Shown in pieces: positions 20,001-28,296 of a stretch of DNA of 43,622 nt (position 1 is the first letter of the stretch; each line of letters starts with the position of its first letter). The stretch lies in NCBI GenBank assembly GCA_023449855.1, contig JAEXHR010000282.1, forward strand, positions 1 to 43,622, in the 5' to 3' direction. Source of the stretch: Pseudomonadota bacterium. GTDB lineage: Bacteria > Pseudomonadota > Alphaproteobacteria > Rhizobiales > Xanthobacteraceae. The translations under genes were made by a program, and so were the position numbers. A model generated the notes under the pieces. That model was given only the letters and a program-made list of their open reading frames with translations. It did not search any database and was not told the origin of the DNA.

Positions 20001-20085
20001 GTCATTGCGAGCGCAGCGAAGCAATCCAGAAGGCAACAAGAAAGAAAAGGCTGGATTGCTTCGTCGCTTCGCTCCTCGCAATGAC
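20001..20085. repeat. Dispersed palindromic repeat, family B, copy 1
   Basis: GTCATTGCGAG...GAAGCAATCCAG and its complement CTGGATTGCTTCG...CTCGCAATGAC form a long hairpin. It fills the gap between the radical SAM gene and udgX. Other copies are at 21574-21651, 32135-32225 and 33165-33246. Confidence 0.9.
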
Positions 20086-20104
20086 GGCTGAGAGGACGGA
20101 GTGA

Positions 20105-21568
20105 ATGCACACCATCACCCTCGATGGCGAAACCGATTTCGATGGCTGGCGCAAGGCGGCGCGGCTGCTGGCGATGAACGGCGTCGCGCCAGAGGATGTG
20201 ACATGGATCGTGGCGGGTCGTGACGAACCCGAGCTTTTCCCCATCACACAGGACGCTCCGCTCGACGAGGTCCGCGGCACCTTCAACGTCCCCGCACACT
20301 TCGTCGATCTCGCGCAAACGGTCATCCTGCACCGCGATCCCGAGCGCTTCGCCCTGCTCTATCGCATGCTGTGGCGGCTGCGCAGCGATCACGAGCTGCT
20401 ACATCTTGCGACCGATCCGGACACCGCGAAACTGGAAAGCATGGCTAGGGCGATCCGCCGCGACGAGCACAAGATGCATGCCTTCGTGCGCTTCCGCGAG
20501 ATCGGCCGTGATGCGAAGGCGCATTTTGTCGCGTGGTTCGAGCCGGAGCATCACATCGTCGAACTCGCCGCGCCGTTCTTCGCGCGGCGCTTTGCCGACA
20601 TGGCGTGGTCGATCCTGACGCCCGACCTGTGCGCGCACTGGGACGGACACGATGTGTCGTTCTCGCCGGGCGTCGACAAATCCATGGCACCATCGAGCGA
20701 TCGTCTCGAAGAGACGTGGCGCACCTATTATGCGAGCATCTTCAATCCGGCCCGCCTGAAGACCAAAGCGATGCAGAAGGAGATGCCGAAGAAATACTGG
20801 CGCAACCTGCCGGAAGCCGGGCTCATCAAGCCGCTGATCGAGAAGGCGGAACGAGTCACGGGCGAAATGATTGCCGCCGAAGCGCAGGAGCCGAAGAAGC
20901 CGCAGCGCCGGGAGGAAACAATGGCGAGTTCATCCGCAATGGCCAATGCCAAACATCCGGGCGACAGCAGCCTCGCCGCGCTGCGCGATGAAGCGGCCGA
21001 CTGCCGCGCCTGCCCGCTGTGGAAAGACGCCACCCAGACCGTATTCGGCGAAGGACCCACCGAGGCTTCGGTGATGATGGTCGGCGAACAGCCTGGCGAC
21101 AAGGAAGACCTTGCGGGCAAACCGTTCGTCGGACCGGCCGGACAGATGCTCGACAAGGCGCTGAAGGAAGCCGGGATTATCCGCGAGAAAGTCTACGTCA
21201 CCAATGCCGTGAAGCATTTCAAATTCGTGCCGCGCGGAAAATTCCGGCTGCATCAGAAACCGGCGACGCCGGAGATCAAGGCGTGTCGTCCCTGGTATGA
21301 GCGCGAGAGAGCATTGGTGAAACCCGAGCTCGTTGTCGCCATGGGCGCGACGGCTGCGCAAAGCGTATTCGGCAAGATCGTGCCGGTCGGCAAGACGCGC
21401 GGGCGCGTGATCGATCTCGATGACGGCACGCGCGTGCTGGTGACCGTGCATCCGTCCTATCTGCTGCGGCTGCCGGATGAGGAGGCGAAAGCGCGGGAAT
21501 ACGCAAACTTCGTCGAGGACCTTCGCATCGTGGCGGCGCATCTGAGTGGTGTTGCGCGAGCCGCCTAA
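20105..21568 (+). CDS. udgX: DUF4130 - UdgX fusion, uracil-DNA-binding/crosslinking protein
   Basis: 487 residues. Residues 1 to about 265 match the domain found beside the UDG-linked radical SAM (DUF4130/TIGR03915 type). A charged linker (KKPQRREE) leads to a UdgX domain (about 290-487). UdgX recognises uracil in DNA and forms a covalent adduct through a His in its R-loop. Seen here: CRACPLW (Fe-S cysteines), motif A GEQPGDKEDLAGKPFVGPAG, R-loop GKFRLHQKP with H383 at the adduct-forming position, and motif B VHPSYLLR. The R-loop reads KFRLH instead of the KRRIH of the mycobacterial enzyme; the key Arg (R381) and His are kept. The partner gene is the upstream radical SAM, from which it is separated by repeat B, and repeat B also follows it. 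Confidence 0.92.
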   Translation: MHTITLDGETDFDGWRKAARLLAMNGVAPEDVTWIVAGRDEPELFPITQDAPLDEVRGTFNVPAHFVDLAQTVILHRDPERFALLYRMLWRLRSDHELLHLATDPDTAKLESMARAIRRDEHKMHAFVRFREIGRDAKAHFVAWFEPEHHIVELAAPFFARRFADMAWSILTPDLCAHWDGHDVSFSPGVDKSMAPSSDRLEETWRTYYASIFNPARLKTKAMQKEMPKKYWRNLPEAGLIKPLIEKAERVTGEMIAAEAQEPKKPQRREETMASSSAMANAKHPGDSSLAALRDEAADCRACPLWKDATQTVFGEGPTEASVMMVGEQPGDKEDLAGKPFVGPAGQMLDKALKEAGIIREKVYVTNAVKHFKFVPRGKFRLHQKPATPEIKACRPWYERERALVKPELVVAMGATAAQSVFGKIVPVGKTRGRVIDLDDGTRVLVTVHPSYLLRLPDEEAKAREYANFVEDLRIVAAHLSGVARAA

Positions 21569-21573
21569 ACTTC

Positions 21574-21651
21574 GTCATTGCGAGGAGCGAAGCGACGAAG
21601 CAATCCAGTCTTTGGCCAAGAACTGGATTGCTTCGCTGCGCTCGCAATGAC
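21574..21651. repeat. Dispersed palindromic repeat, family B, copy 2
   Basis: Same hairpin as at 20001-20085. It starts 6 bp after the udgX stop and ends 11 bp before the RND permease stop of the opposite strand, so it fills the convergent gap and may end transcription in both directions. Confidence 0.9.
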
Positions 21652-21662
21652 GACGATAATAC

Positions 21663-24600
21663 TTACGTCGTCTTCGCGTGCTTCAGATCGAAGTCAGCAA
21701 TCTGCTTCGCCCGCTCGCTTTCCTTGCCGGCGCGGTGGTCGGTGGCGATGGCCACATAGACCGCGGGCAGCACGAACAGCGTGAACAGCGTGCCGATCAG
21801 CATGCCGGCGACGACCACGAGACCGATGGAGAAGCGGCTCGCGGCGCCGGCGCCCGATGCGGTGAGCAGCGGCAACAGGCCGGTGACCATCGCCGCCGTC
21901 GTCATCAGGATCGGACGCAGACGGACGCGGGCGGCCATCTCAATCGCCGAGCGGCGATCGAGACCTTCCTTGAGCTGCAGTTCGTTGGCGAACTCCACCA
22001 TCAGGATGCCGTGCTTCGAGATCAGGCCGACCAGAGTGAGCAGACCCACCTGGGTGTAGATGTTGATCGTCGCCACGCCGAAGAACAGCGGGATGAGCGC
22101 ACCCGAGATCGCCATCGGCACCGAGATCATGATCACGAGCGGATCGCGGATCGACTCGAACTGCGCCGCCAGCACCAGGAAGATGATGATCAGCGCGAAG
22201 CCGAACGCCACCGCGAGCTGATTGCCTTCCTGCACATACTGCCGGCTGTCAGCCAGATAGTCGTGGTTGAAGCCCGCCGGAAGTTTCTTCGCGGCGTTTT
22301 CCAGGAAGTCCACCGCCTGTCCCACCGTCACGCCCGGCATCGGCACGGCCTGGAAGGTCGCCGAATTGAGCTGGTTGAAATGCGACAGTGCGTTCGGATT
22401 GGTGCCGGTCTCGACCTTCACCAGCGTCGACAGCGGCACCTGCTGACCCGCAGCCGTCGGCACATAGTAGTTGGCCAGCGAATCCTGCGAGATACGCATG
22501 CCGCGCGGCACCTGCGGGATCACCTGATAGGAGCGCCCTTCGAGGTTGAAGCGGTTGATATAGTTGCCGCCCAGCATCACGGCCAGCGTGTTGCCGATGC
22601 TCTGCATGGTGACGCCGAGATCGTTCGCCTTCGACCGGTCGACGCTGACGCGCACCACCGGCTGATTGAAGTCGAGATCGCTGTCCGACACGATGAACAG
22701 ACCGCTCTTCTGCGCTTCAGCCTTCAGCTTGACCATCTCTTCATAGACAGACTGGAAGCTGCCGACGGTGTTGATCACCATCTGGATCGGCAGGCCGCCC
22801 GGACCGCCCGGCAGAGCCGGAAGGTTGAAGGCGAAGGCATTGACGCCCTCGATCTTGCTGAGCTCGTTCTGCACCGGCTGCTTGAGCTGGTTGGTGGAGC
22901 GCTTGCGCTCGTCCCACGGCTTCAGCAGCATGCCGGCGATGCCGTTGTTCGGTCCGTTGATGCCGTTGATGATGAAGCGCAGATCCGTCTCCGGGAACGA
23001 CGCGAACACCTTGTCCATCTTCTCTCCGTAGTAATCGGAGTAGTCGATATTGGCGTATTTCGGACCCTTGGTGATGGCGAACAGAATGCCCTGATCTTCC
23101 TCGGGCGCCAGCTCCTTGGACGTGTTCATATACATGAAGCCGACGAGGCCGAGGATCACCACTGCGAATAGCGCGGTGATCGGGCGATAGTCGAGCGAGC
23201 GGTCAAGCTGACGGCCGTACCAGCGCGTGGTGGCACCGAACACCTTGTCGACCTTCTTGGCGAACCAGCCCGGCTCTTCCTGCTTGAGCAGCACCGAGCA
23301 CATCATCGGCGACAGCGTCAGCGCGATGACGCCCGACACGATGACCGAGCCGGCCAGCGTGAAGGCGAATTCGCGGAACAGCGCGCCGGTGAGACCGCCG
23401 ATGAAGCCGATCGGCGCATAGACCGCCGCCAGCGTGATGGTCATGGAGATGACCGGACCGATGATTTCGCGCGCGCCTTCCAGCGACGCCTGCACCGGCG
23501 ACTTCCCCTCCTCCAGATGGCGATGGATGTTCTCCACCACCACGATGGCGTCGTCCACCACGAGGCCGATGGCGAGCACCATGGCCAGCAGCGTCAGAAG
23601 ATTGAAGCTGAAGCCGGCCATCAGCATCAGGCTGCAGACGCCGATCAGCGACAGCGGGATCGTCACCACCGGAATGATGACCGAACGCAGCGATGCCAGG
23701 AACAGGAAGATGACGACCACGACGATGACAACCGCCTCGACCAGCGTGTTGCGCACCTCCTCGATGGACGAGGTGATGAACTTGGTGGAGTCGTAAGCCA
23801 CCTTCATCTTCATCGAGGGCGGCAGGTTGCGCTCCAGTTCGGGGAACAGCTCGCGCACGCCCTTCACGATGTTGAGCGGATTGCCGAGCGGGGTCGATTT
23901 CACGCCGATGAAGATGGCGCGCTCGCCGCTGAAGGCCACCGACGCGTCGGAACTCTGTGCGGCCAGTTCGACGGTGGCGATGTCCTCCATACGGACGAAG
24001 CCGCCATCCTTCGCCTTCACGATCATCCGCTTGAACTCGCCGACATTCTGGAGGTCGGTATTCGCGGTGACGTTGGAGACGATGTAATAGCCCTTGGTCT
24101 GGCCGGCCGCCGCCTGGAAGTTGTTGGCGCGGATCGCGTTGATGACGTCATCCGACGACACACCGCGGCCGTTCATACGAACGGGATCGAGCCACAGACG
24201 CATCGCAAAGGTCTGGCCGCCGAGGATTTCGGCATTGGCCACACCGTCGACGGTCGACAGCACCGGCTGCACCGCGCGCGTCAGATAGTCGGAGATCGCC
24301 GAACCGGACAGTTCGTCACTGGAGAAACCGAGATACATGATCGCCGTGGTTTCGCCGGTCGACTTCAGGATCACCGGATCGTTGGCTTCACGCGGGATCA
24401 GGTATTTGACCGAGTTCACCTTCGACAGCACTTCGGTGAGCGCCGCGTTCGGATCGACGTTCAGCTTGATGTAGACCGAGATCAGGCTCTGGCCCTGGGT
24501 CGAGGCCGAAGTCATGTAGTCGATGCCTTCGGCAGACGCGACGGCCTGCTCGATCGGCGTGGTGATGAAGCCCTGCATCAGATCCGGCGACGCACCGGGA

Positions 24601-24752
24601 TACACGGTGGTGACCGTGATCACCGTATTGGTGAGCTTCGGATATTGCCGGATCGGCAGGCTGGTGGCGGCCTTGAAGCCGATCAGCAGGATCAGCAGGC
24701 TGACCACCACCGCCAGCACGGGGCGCTTGATGAAGATATCCGTGAAGGACAT
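21663..24752 (-). CDS. RND multidrug efflux permease (HAE1/AcrB family)
   Basis: A 1029-residue inner-membrane drug/proton antiporter. The N-terminus SFTDIFIKRPVLAVVVSLLI and IRQYPKLTNTVITVTTVYPG are standard HAE1 motifs. TM4 has GLVVDDAIVVVENIHRHLEEG with the paired aspartates of the AcrB proton relay. The porter-domain loops and twelve membrane segments are complete. The adaptor gene is 15 bp upstream in the same direction and a TetR gene comes before it, so tetR-adaptor-permease form one operon. No outer-membrane gene is included. The likely substrates are hydrophobic drugs, plant phenolics or solvents, by family. Confidence 0.93.
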   Translation of the reverse strand: MSFTDIFIKRPVLAVVVSLLILLIGFKAATSLPIRQYPKLTNTVITVTTVYPGASPDLMQGFITTPIEQAVASAEGIDYMTSASTQGQSLISVYIKLNVDPNAALTEVLSKVNSVKYLIPREANDPVILKSTGETTAIMYLGFSSDELSGSAISDYLTRAVQPVLSTVDGVANAEILGGQTFAMRLWLDPVRMNGRGVSSDDVINAIRANNFQAAAGQTKGYYIVSNVTANTDLQNVGEFKRMIVKAKDGGFVRMEDIATVELAAQSSDASVAFSGERAIFIGVKSTPLGNPLNIVKGVRELFPELERNLPPSMKMKVAYDSTKFITSSIEEVRNTLVEAVVIVVVVIFLFLASLRSVIIPVVTIPLSLIGVCSLMLMAGFSFNLLTLLAMVLAIGLVVDDAIVVVENIHRHLEEGKSPVQASLEGAREIIGPVISMTITLAAVYAPIGFIGGLTGALFREFAFTLAGSVIVSGVIALTLSPMMCSVLLKQEEPGWFAKKVDKVFGATTRWYGRQLDRSLDYRPITALFAVVILGLVGFMYMNTSKELAPEEDQGILFAITKGPKYANIDYSDYYGEKMDKVFASFPETDLRFIINGINGPNNGIAGMLLKPWDERKRSTNQLKQPVQNELSKIEGVNAFAFNLPALPGGPGGLPIQMVINTVGSFQSVYEEMVKLKAEAQKSGLFIVSDSDLDFNQPVVRVSVDRSKANDLGVTMQSIGNTLAVMLGGNYINRFNLEGRSYQVIPQVPRGMRISQDSLANYYVPTAAGQQVPLSTLVKVETGTNPNALSHFNQLNSATFQAVPMPGVTVGQAVDFLENAAKKLPAGFNHDYLADSRQYVQEGNQLAVAFGFALIIIFLVLAAQFESIRDPLVIMISVPMAISGALIPLFFGVATINIYTQVGLLTLVGLISKHGILMVEFANELQLKEGLDRRSAIEMAARVRLRPILMTTAAMVTGLLPLLTASGAGAASRFSIGLVVVAGMLIGTLFTLFVLPAVYVAIATDHRAGKESERAKQIADFDLKHAKTT

Positions 24753-24767
24753 GAGGATATCGCTCCC

Positions 24768-25961
24768 TTAATTCAGCGGCGGCTGGGCGGGAATCTTCGG
24801 CGGCGGATCCGAGGAGATCGCCACCAGCGCGCCCGACTGCAGCTTGAGCTGGCCGACCGCGACGACGCGGTCGCCGGCCTTGACGCCCTGGGTGATCACG
24901 GCGCGGCCGTCGATGCGGTCGCCAGTGCGCACGAAGGTCCGGATGGCGCGCAGCTCGGACTTGCCGTCCTCGCCCTTCTTTTCCTCAACCAGATAGACGC
25001 TGTCGCCATAGAGCGTGTAGTCGACGGCCGTTTCCGGCACGGTGACCACGGCAGGCTTGTTCGGCAGCACGACCGTCGTGGTCGCGAACATGCCGGGCTT
25101 CAGCACGCCATCGGGATTCAGGATCGTCGCCTGTACGCGGATGTTACGCGTATCGGCGGAGATCTGCGGCTCGATGGTGGTGAGCTTGCCCTCGAAGCTG
25201 CGGCCCGGATAGGCATCGACCTTGATGCGCACGACCTGACCGACGGCGAGCTTGCCGGAGTCCTTTTCGGTGACGGTGAAGTTCACATAGACCGCGGACA
25301 GATCGGTAAGCGACACGATCTGCGTGCCGGCGGTGAGATACTGACCGACTTCGATGCGGCGGGTGCCGAGCACGCCGTCGAAGGCCGCGCGGACCTGCTT
25401 CTGCGAGATGACGGCTTCCGTCTTGGCGATGCTGGCGAGCGCCTGATCATAGACGGCCTGCGTCGTATCGACCGTGGCCTGCGGACCGACCTGACGCTCG
25501 GCGAGCTGCTTGGCGCGATCGAGATTGATGCGCGCCACGGACGCTGCGGCCTTGAAGTTGGCGAGATCGCCCTGCTCCGGCCCGTCGAACAGCTGCACCA
25601 GCGGCTGCCCCTTCTTCACGGTGGCGCCGGCTTCGAACATGATCTCGGTGACGCGGCCATTGGTGTCGGAGGTGACATTGACCTGGTGCACGGCGGCGAG
25701 ATCGCCGACGGCGCCGATCAGGTTCGGCACCACTTCGGACTTCGCTTCAGCGATGCTCACGGTGATCGGCGGCGGCTTCATATTGGCGAAGAACTGCTTG
25801 ATCATATGCGCGCGGAAGGCGTTGAAGCCGACGATGGCGACAACGAGCAGCGTCAGCAGGCCACCGACAATGATGAACCAGCGCACCGTGCGCGGCCGCT
25901 TGCGCGGCTTCTCGACGGATGGCTGCTGGTGCGCCGTGGGAGGATTCTGGGTCATCGTCAT
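24768..25961 (-). CDS. RND multidrug efflux periplasmic adaptor
   Basis: 397-residue membrane-fusion protein. It has a basic N-terminus (KPRKRPRTVRW), an uncleaved membrane anchor (FIIVGGLLTLLVVAIVGF), lipoyl halves (GRVTEIMFEAGATVKKGQPLVQL and FDGVLGTRRIEVGQYLTAG), a coiled coil at about 115-180, and a beta-barrel (GKLTTIEPQISADTRNIRVQA). It ends in a Pro-rich tail. The start is 1 bp downstream of the tetR stop, showing tight coupling with the regulator, and the permease follows after 15 bp. Confidence 0.92.
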   Translation of the reverse strand: MTMTQNPPTAHQQPSVEKPRKRPRTVRWFIIVGGLLTLLVVAIVGFNAFRAHMIKQFFANMKPPPITVSIAEAKSEVVPNLIGAVGDLAAVHQVNVTSDTNGRVTEIMFEAGATVKKGQPLVQLFDGPEQGDLANFKAAASVARINLDRAKQLAERQVGPQATVDTTQAVYDQALASIAKTEAVISQKQVRAAFDGVLGTRRIEVGQYLTAGTQIVSLTDLSAVYVNFTVTEKDSGKLAVGQVVRIKVDAYPGRSFEGKLTTIEPQISADTRNIRVQATILNPDGVLKPGMFATTTVVLPNKPAVVTVPETAVDYTLYGDSVYLVEEKKGEDGKSELRAIRTFVRTGDRIDGRAVITQGVKAGDRVVAVGQLKLQSGALVAISSDPPPKIPAQPPLN

Positions 25962-25962
25962 C

Positions 25963-26670
25963 TTATGCGCTTTCTGTCGTGGTCGCGGCGGCCGGCATCA
26001 GCTCGGGCGGCAGCGCGCGATGAATATGCGATGCGATCGCATCGTCGTTCAGTCCAATCCCGCGAAGGATGAATTCCGTCAGTTGCAGATCGAGGCTTTC
26101 TGCCTTGCCGTAAGAAAGAGAAGGCACCGCCGGCAAGAGCGACAGCGATGTGGTCATGGCCGCGTGATGCGCGAACCAGAAGAGATTCATGGGCGCCTGC
26201 GACGACGCACGCGCATCGCCCGATTTCACCGCCTGCTCGTAAGCGGCGACAAAGGCCGAACCGATGATGCCGGCGATCTTCTCGTGCATCAGGCGCGCGA
26301 ATTCGCCGTCGTTGAGATAGCTGATCGTGACCAGACGCAGGCGCTGGGCCTCCTCGTCGTCCGGCTCGCGGGCGATGTCGAGAAAGTGCCGCACCATCTC
26401 GCGGATCAGGATCACCAGCGTCTCGGTGGACGCCGGCAGATCGAGCAGCCGGTTGAGCGCCGGATCGGCCTTGCATTCCTCCGCCAGAATCTCGGCATAG
26501 AGCGCCGACTTGGTGGAGAAATGCTTGAACAGCAGCCCTTCCGAAATCGATGCCGCGGCGGCCACGCTCTTGGTCGTGGTGCCGGCAAATCCATTGTGCG
26601 CAAAGCAGCGCTTCGCGGCTGACAGGATCAGTTCGCGCCGGAGATCGTGGGTCATTCGGAGAGTCGTCAT
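25963..26670 (-). CDS. TetR-family repressor of the RND operon
   Basis: 235 residues. The N-terminal helix-turn-helix is RRELILSAAKRCFAHNGF...TTKSVAAAASISEGLLFKHFSTKSALYAEIL, typical of TetR/AcrR. The rest is a helical ligand domain. It is the first gene of the efflux operon, so it should repress itself and the pump. The start could be ATG 26670 or ATG 26655 (MTHDLRRELI); neither has a good ribosome-binding site. The predicted -10 is so close that the first would be almost leaderless. A palindromic operator overlaps the promoter (26677-26692). Confidence 0.9.
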   Translation of the reverse strand: MTTLRMTHDLRRELILSAAKRCFAHNGFAGTTTKSVAAAASISEGLLFKHFSTKSALYAEILAEECKADPALNRLLDLPASTETLVILIREMVRHFLDIAREPDDEEAQRLRLVTISYLNDGEFARLMHEKIAGIIGSAFVAAYEQAVKSGDARASSQAPMNLFWFAHHAAMTTSLSLLPAVPSLSYGKAESLDLQLTEFILRGIGLNDDAIASHIHRALPPELMPAAATTTESA

Positions 26671-26676
26671 GGCGGC

Positions 26677-26707
26677 GTGAGTAAGCGCTCACCTTGGTTT
26701 TTGTCAA
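26677..26707 (-). promoter_or_regulatory. TetR operator overlapping the RND operon promoter
   Basis: GTGAG-TAAGCG-CTCAC at 26677-26692 is a 16-bp palindrome of the type used by TetR repressors. On the minus strand a perfect -35, TTGACA, lies at 26702-26707. With 17-nt spacing the -10 falls inside the palindrome, so repressor binding would block transcription. Confidence 0.7.
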
Positions 26708-27237
26708 TGAATTGGTGCGTCGCATCAGGGGTTTTACCGGGGGTGGTAGCCGGGGAGACACAGTGCAGCGATCTCGCGGCGCCGAGGCGTCCGAGGGGTG
26801 AGGTATTCCTCCCCCGACATGAGGGGAGGCAGCACTCCGCAAGGCGCGAAGTGGTGGGAATGACGCAGCCCGCTTTTGCTGGATCGCCAGCAAAACCAAG
26901 ACCGCGCAACGCCTTACGGCGTGCCACCGCGACGTTCTATTGGCCGAAGGACCGTTCTTCCGGGTACTGGGCGCCTCCACTGAGGCCATCCGGCAGGTTT
27001 CCCTGCCTTCACCCGCACCACGTCCAGCCGCGCTAGCGGCAGACCCCCATAGTGGGGTCGGACGGTTACCCCCGACCACCCGAGTGCAGGAGGTACGTCC
27101 TCCCCTGCCCGCAGGCGCCGCGCTTCATCCCGCTCAATGACGCCTCATGAAGCGCCCCTCACGAATGAAGCGGGCGGGAGGATATTCCTTGGATGCAAAT
27201 TGTCAAGAACAAAAGAAGAACGATGCGTGAGGGGCTT
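26708..27237. other. Gene-poor stretch with several short hairpins
   Basis: No convincing gene. A 22-bp hairpin CCTCCCC-N8-GGGGAGG is at 26808-26829. GACCCC and TGGGGTC pair around 27041-27058. GGAGGTACGTCC near 27090 is a near-palindrome. An open frame on the plus strand to 27036 ends in a Trp/Pro/His/Arg-rich peptide of repeat-like composition; I think similar translated repeats occur in related genomes, but that is from memory. It probably represents decayed or repeat-derived DNA. Confidence 0.4.
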
Positions 27238-27406
27238 TTCCCTCCCCCAAGCGGCGCAGCCGCGCCGTGGGGAGGGTGGCACGGCGACGAGCGAAGCGAG
27301 GAGGCGTGACGGGTGGGTCTTTCCCGACGTGACGTCCTTTCGTGGGGATAGACCCCACCCCTGCCTATCGGCAGACCCTCCCCATTCGCTTCGCTCCGGG
27401 GAGGAG
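27238..27406. repeat. Repeat-like element with CCTCCCC/GGGGAGG ends
   Basis: CCCTCCCCCAAGCGGCG and GTGGGGAGGGTGG form one hairpin at the left, and CCCTCCCC...TCGCTCCGGGGAGG forms another at the right, with GGGTGGGTCT / AGACCCCACCC pairing across the middle. This composition resembles a family of long palindromic repeats in rhizobial genomes. It lies just after the 3' end of the isomerase-like gene and may serve as its transcription end. Confidence 0.5.
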
Positions 27407-27430
27407 ACCGTTGGCTTCGGAGTGTCCGAG

Positions 27431-28294
27431 CTACACCACCGACTTATGCCGCTCGATACAGGTCTCGAGCACCTCGTCCATCGGCTTGCTCCACCAGTGC
27501 TCCGAGAAGATCTCGATCTCGCAGTAACCGGCAAAGCCCTGCGCCTCGACGGCGGCGCGCGCGGCGCGGATGTCGATGACGCCATCGCCCATCATGCCGC
27601 GGTCGTTGAGGATGTCCTTGGTCGGCACCATCCAGTCGCAGACATGGAAGGCGTGCAGGCGGTCCTTTCCGGCGCGCGCGATCTGCGGAAGCATCTCCGG
27701 GTCCCACCAGATGTGATAGACGTCGAGGGCGACGCCGAGCATGCCGGTGCGGTTGGGATCGAGACGATCGCAGATGTCGAGCGCCTGCTCCGTGGTGTTC
27801 ACGCAGGCGCGGTCGGCGGCGTAGGCGGGATGCAGCGGCTCGATGGAGAGCGGCATCTTCGCCTGCCTGGCATATTCAAGCATTGCGGCGATGCCGTCAT
27901 CGACCTGACTGCGGGCGTCGATGATGTCCTTCGACGTGACGCTGCCCGGCCGCGAATATTGCGGCAGGCCGCCGACGACGAGCACGATGCAGGGCGAGCC
28001 CAGCGCCACGGCTTCATCGACGCAGCGCCTGTTGTCGTCGCGCTCCGCCTGGCGATGCGCGGCGTCGGCCACGAACATGCCGCCGCGGCAATAGCCGGAC
28101 AGTTCGAGATCGTGGTCCTTCACCGCCTTCACGGCACGGTCGAGGCCGACATGGGCGACCTGATCGCGCCATGGCGAGACGCCGCGGATCTTGTGACGGG
28201 CGCAGGCCTCAGTGATGGCAACGAAATCGCCCTGCTTGCGGACGGTCGCCGTGTTCAGCGACAGCCAGCGATGGTCTTTGGAAAAGTCACGCAT
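27431..28294 (-). CDS. Sugar phosphate isomerase/epimerase-like TIM-barrel protein
   Basis: 287 residues of the xylose-isomerase-like (AP endonuclease 2) TIM-barrel superfamily, whose members isomerise or epimerise keto sugars, or dehydrate keto-inositols, with a divalent metal. Metal-ligand-type acidic and His residues are visible on strand ends: PLSIEPLHP, LGVALDVYHIWWDPE, LHAFHVCDWMVP and GYCEIEIFSE. It is the last gene of the seven-gene operon; its start follows the DUF993 stop by 2 bp. The substrate is unknown. The order in the operon suggests it handles the product of the Gfo/Idh dehydrogenase. Confidence 0.85.
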   Translation of the reverse strand: MRDFSKDHRWLSLNTATVRKQGDFVAITEACARHKIRGVSPWRDQVAHVGLDRAVKAVKDHDLELSGYCRGGMFVADAAHRQAERDDNRRCVDEAVALGSPCIVLVVGGLPQYSRPGSVTSKDIIDARSQVDDGIAAMLEYARQAKMPLSIEPLHPAYAADRACVNTTEQALDICDRLDPNRTGMLGVALDVYHIWWDPEMLPQIARAGKDRLHAFHVCDWMVPTKDILNDRGMMGDGVIDIRAARAAVEAQGFAGYCEIEIFSEHWWSKPMDEVLETCIERHKSVV

Positions 28295-28296
28295 GA

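Noticed and set aside
23517..26072. Open frame of 851 codons on the plus strand opposite the RND pump genes
   Set aside because: Antisense shadow of the permease and adaptor genes; its composition (Arg, His, Asp, Gly rich) and lack of any domain argue against coding.
26647..27036. Plus-strand open frame of 129 codons near the TetR operator
   Set aside because: It starts inside the tetR gene on the other strand, has no ribosome-binding site, and its composition looks repeat-derived.
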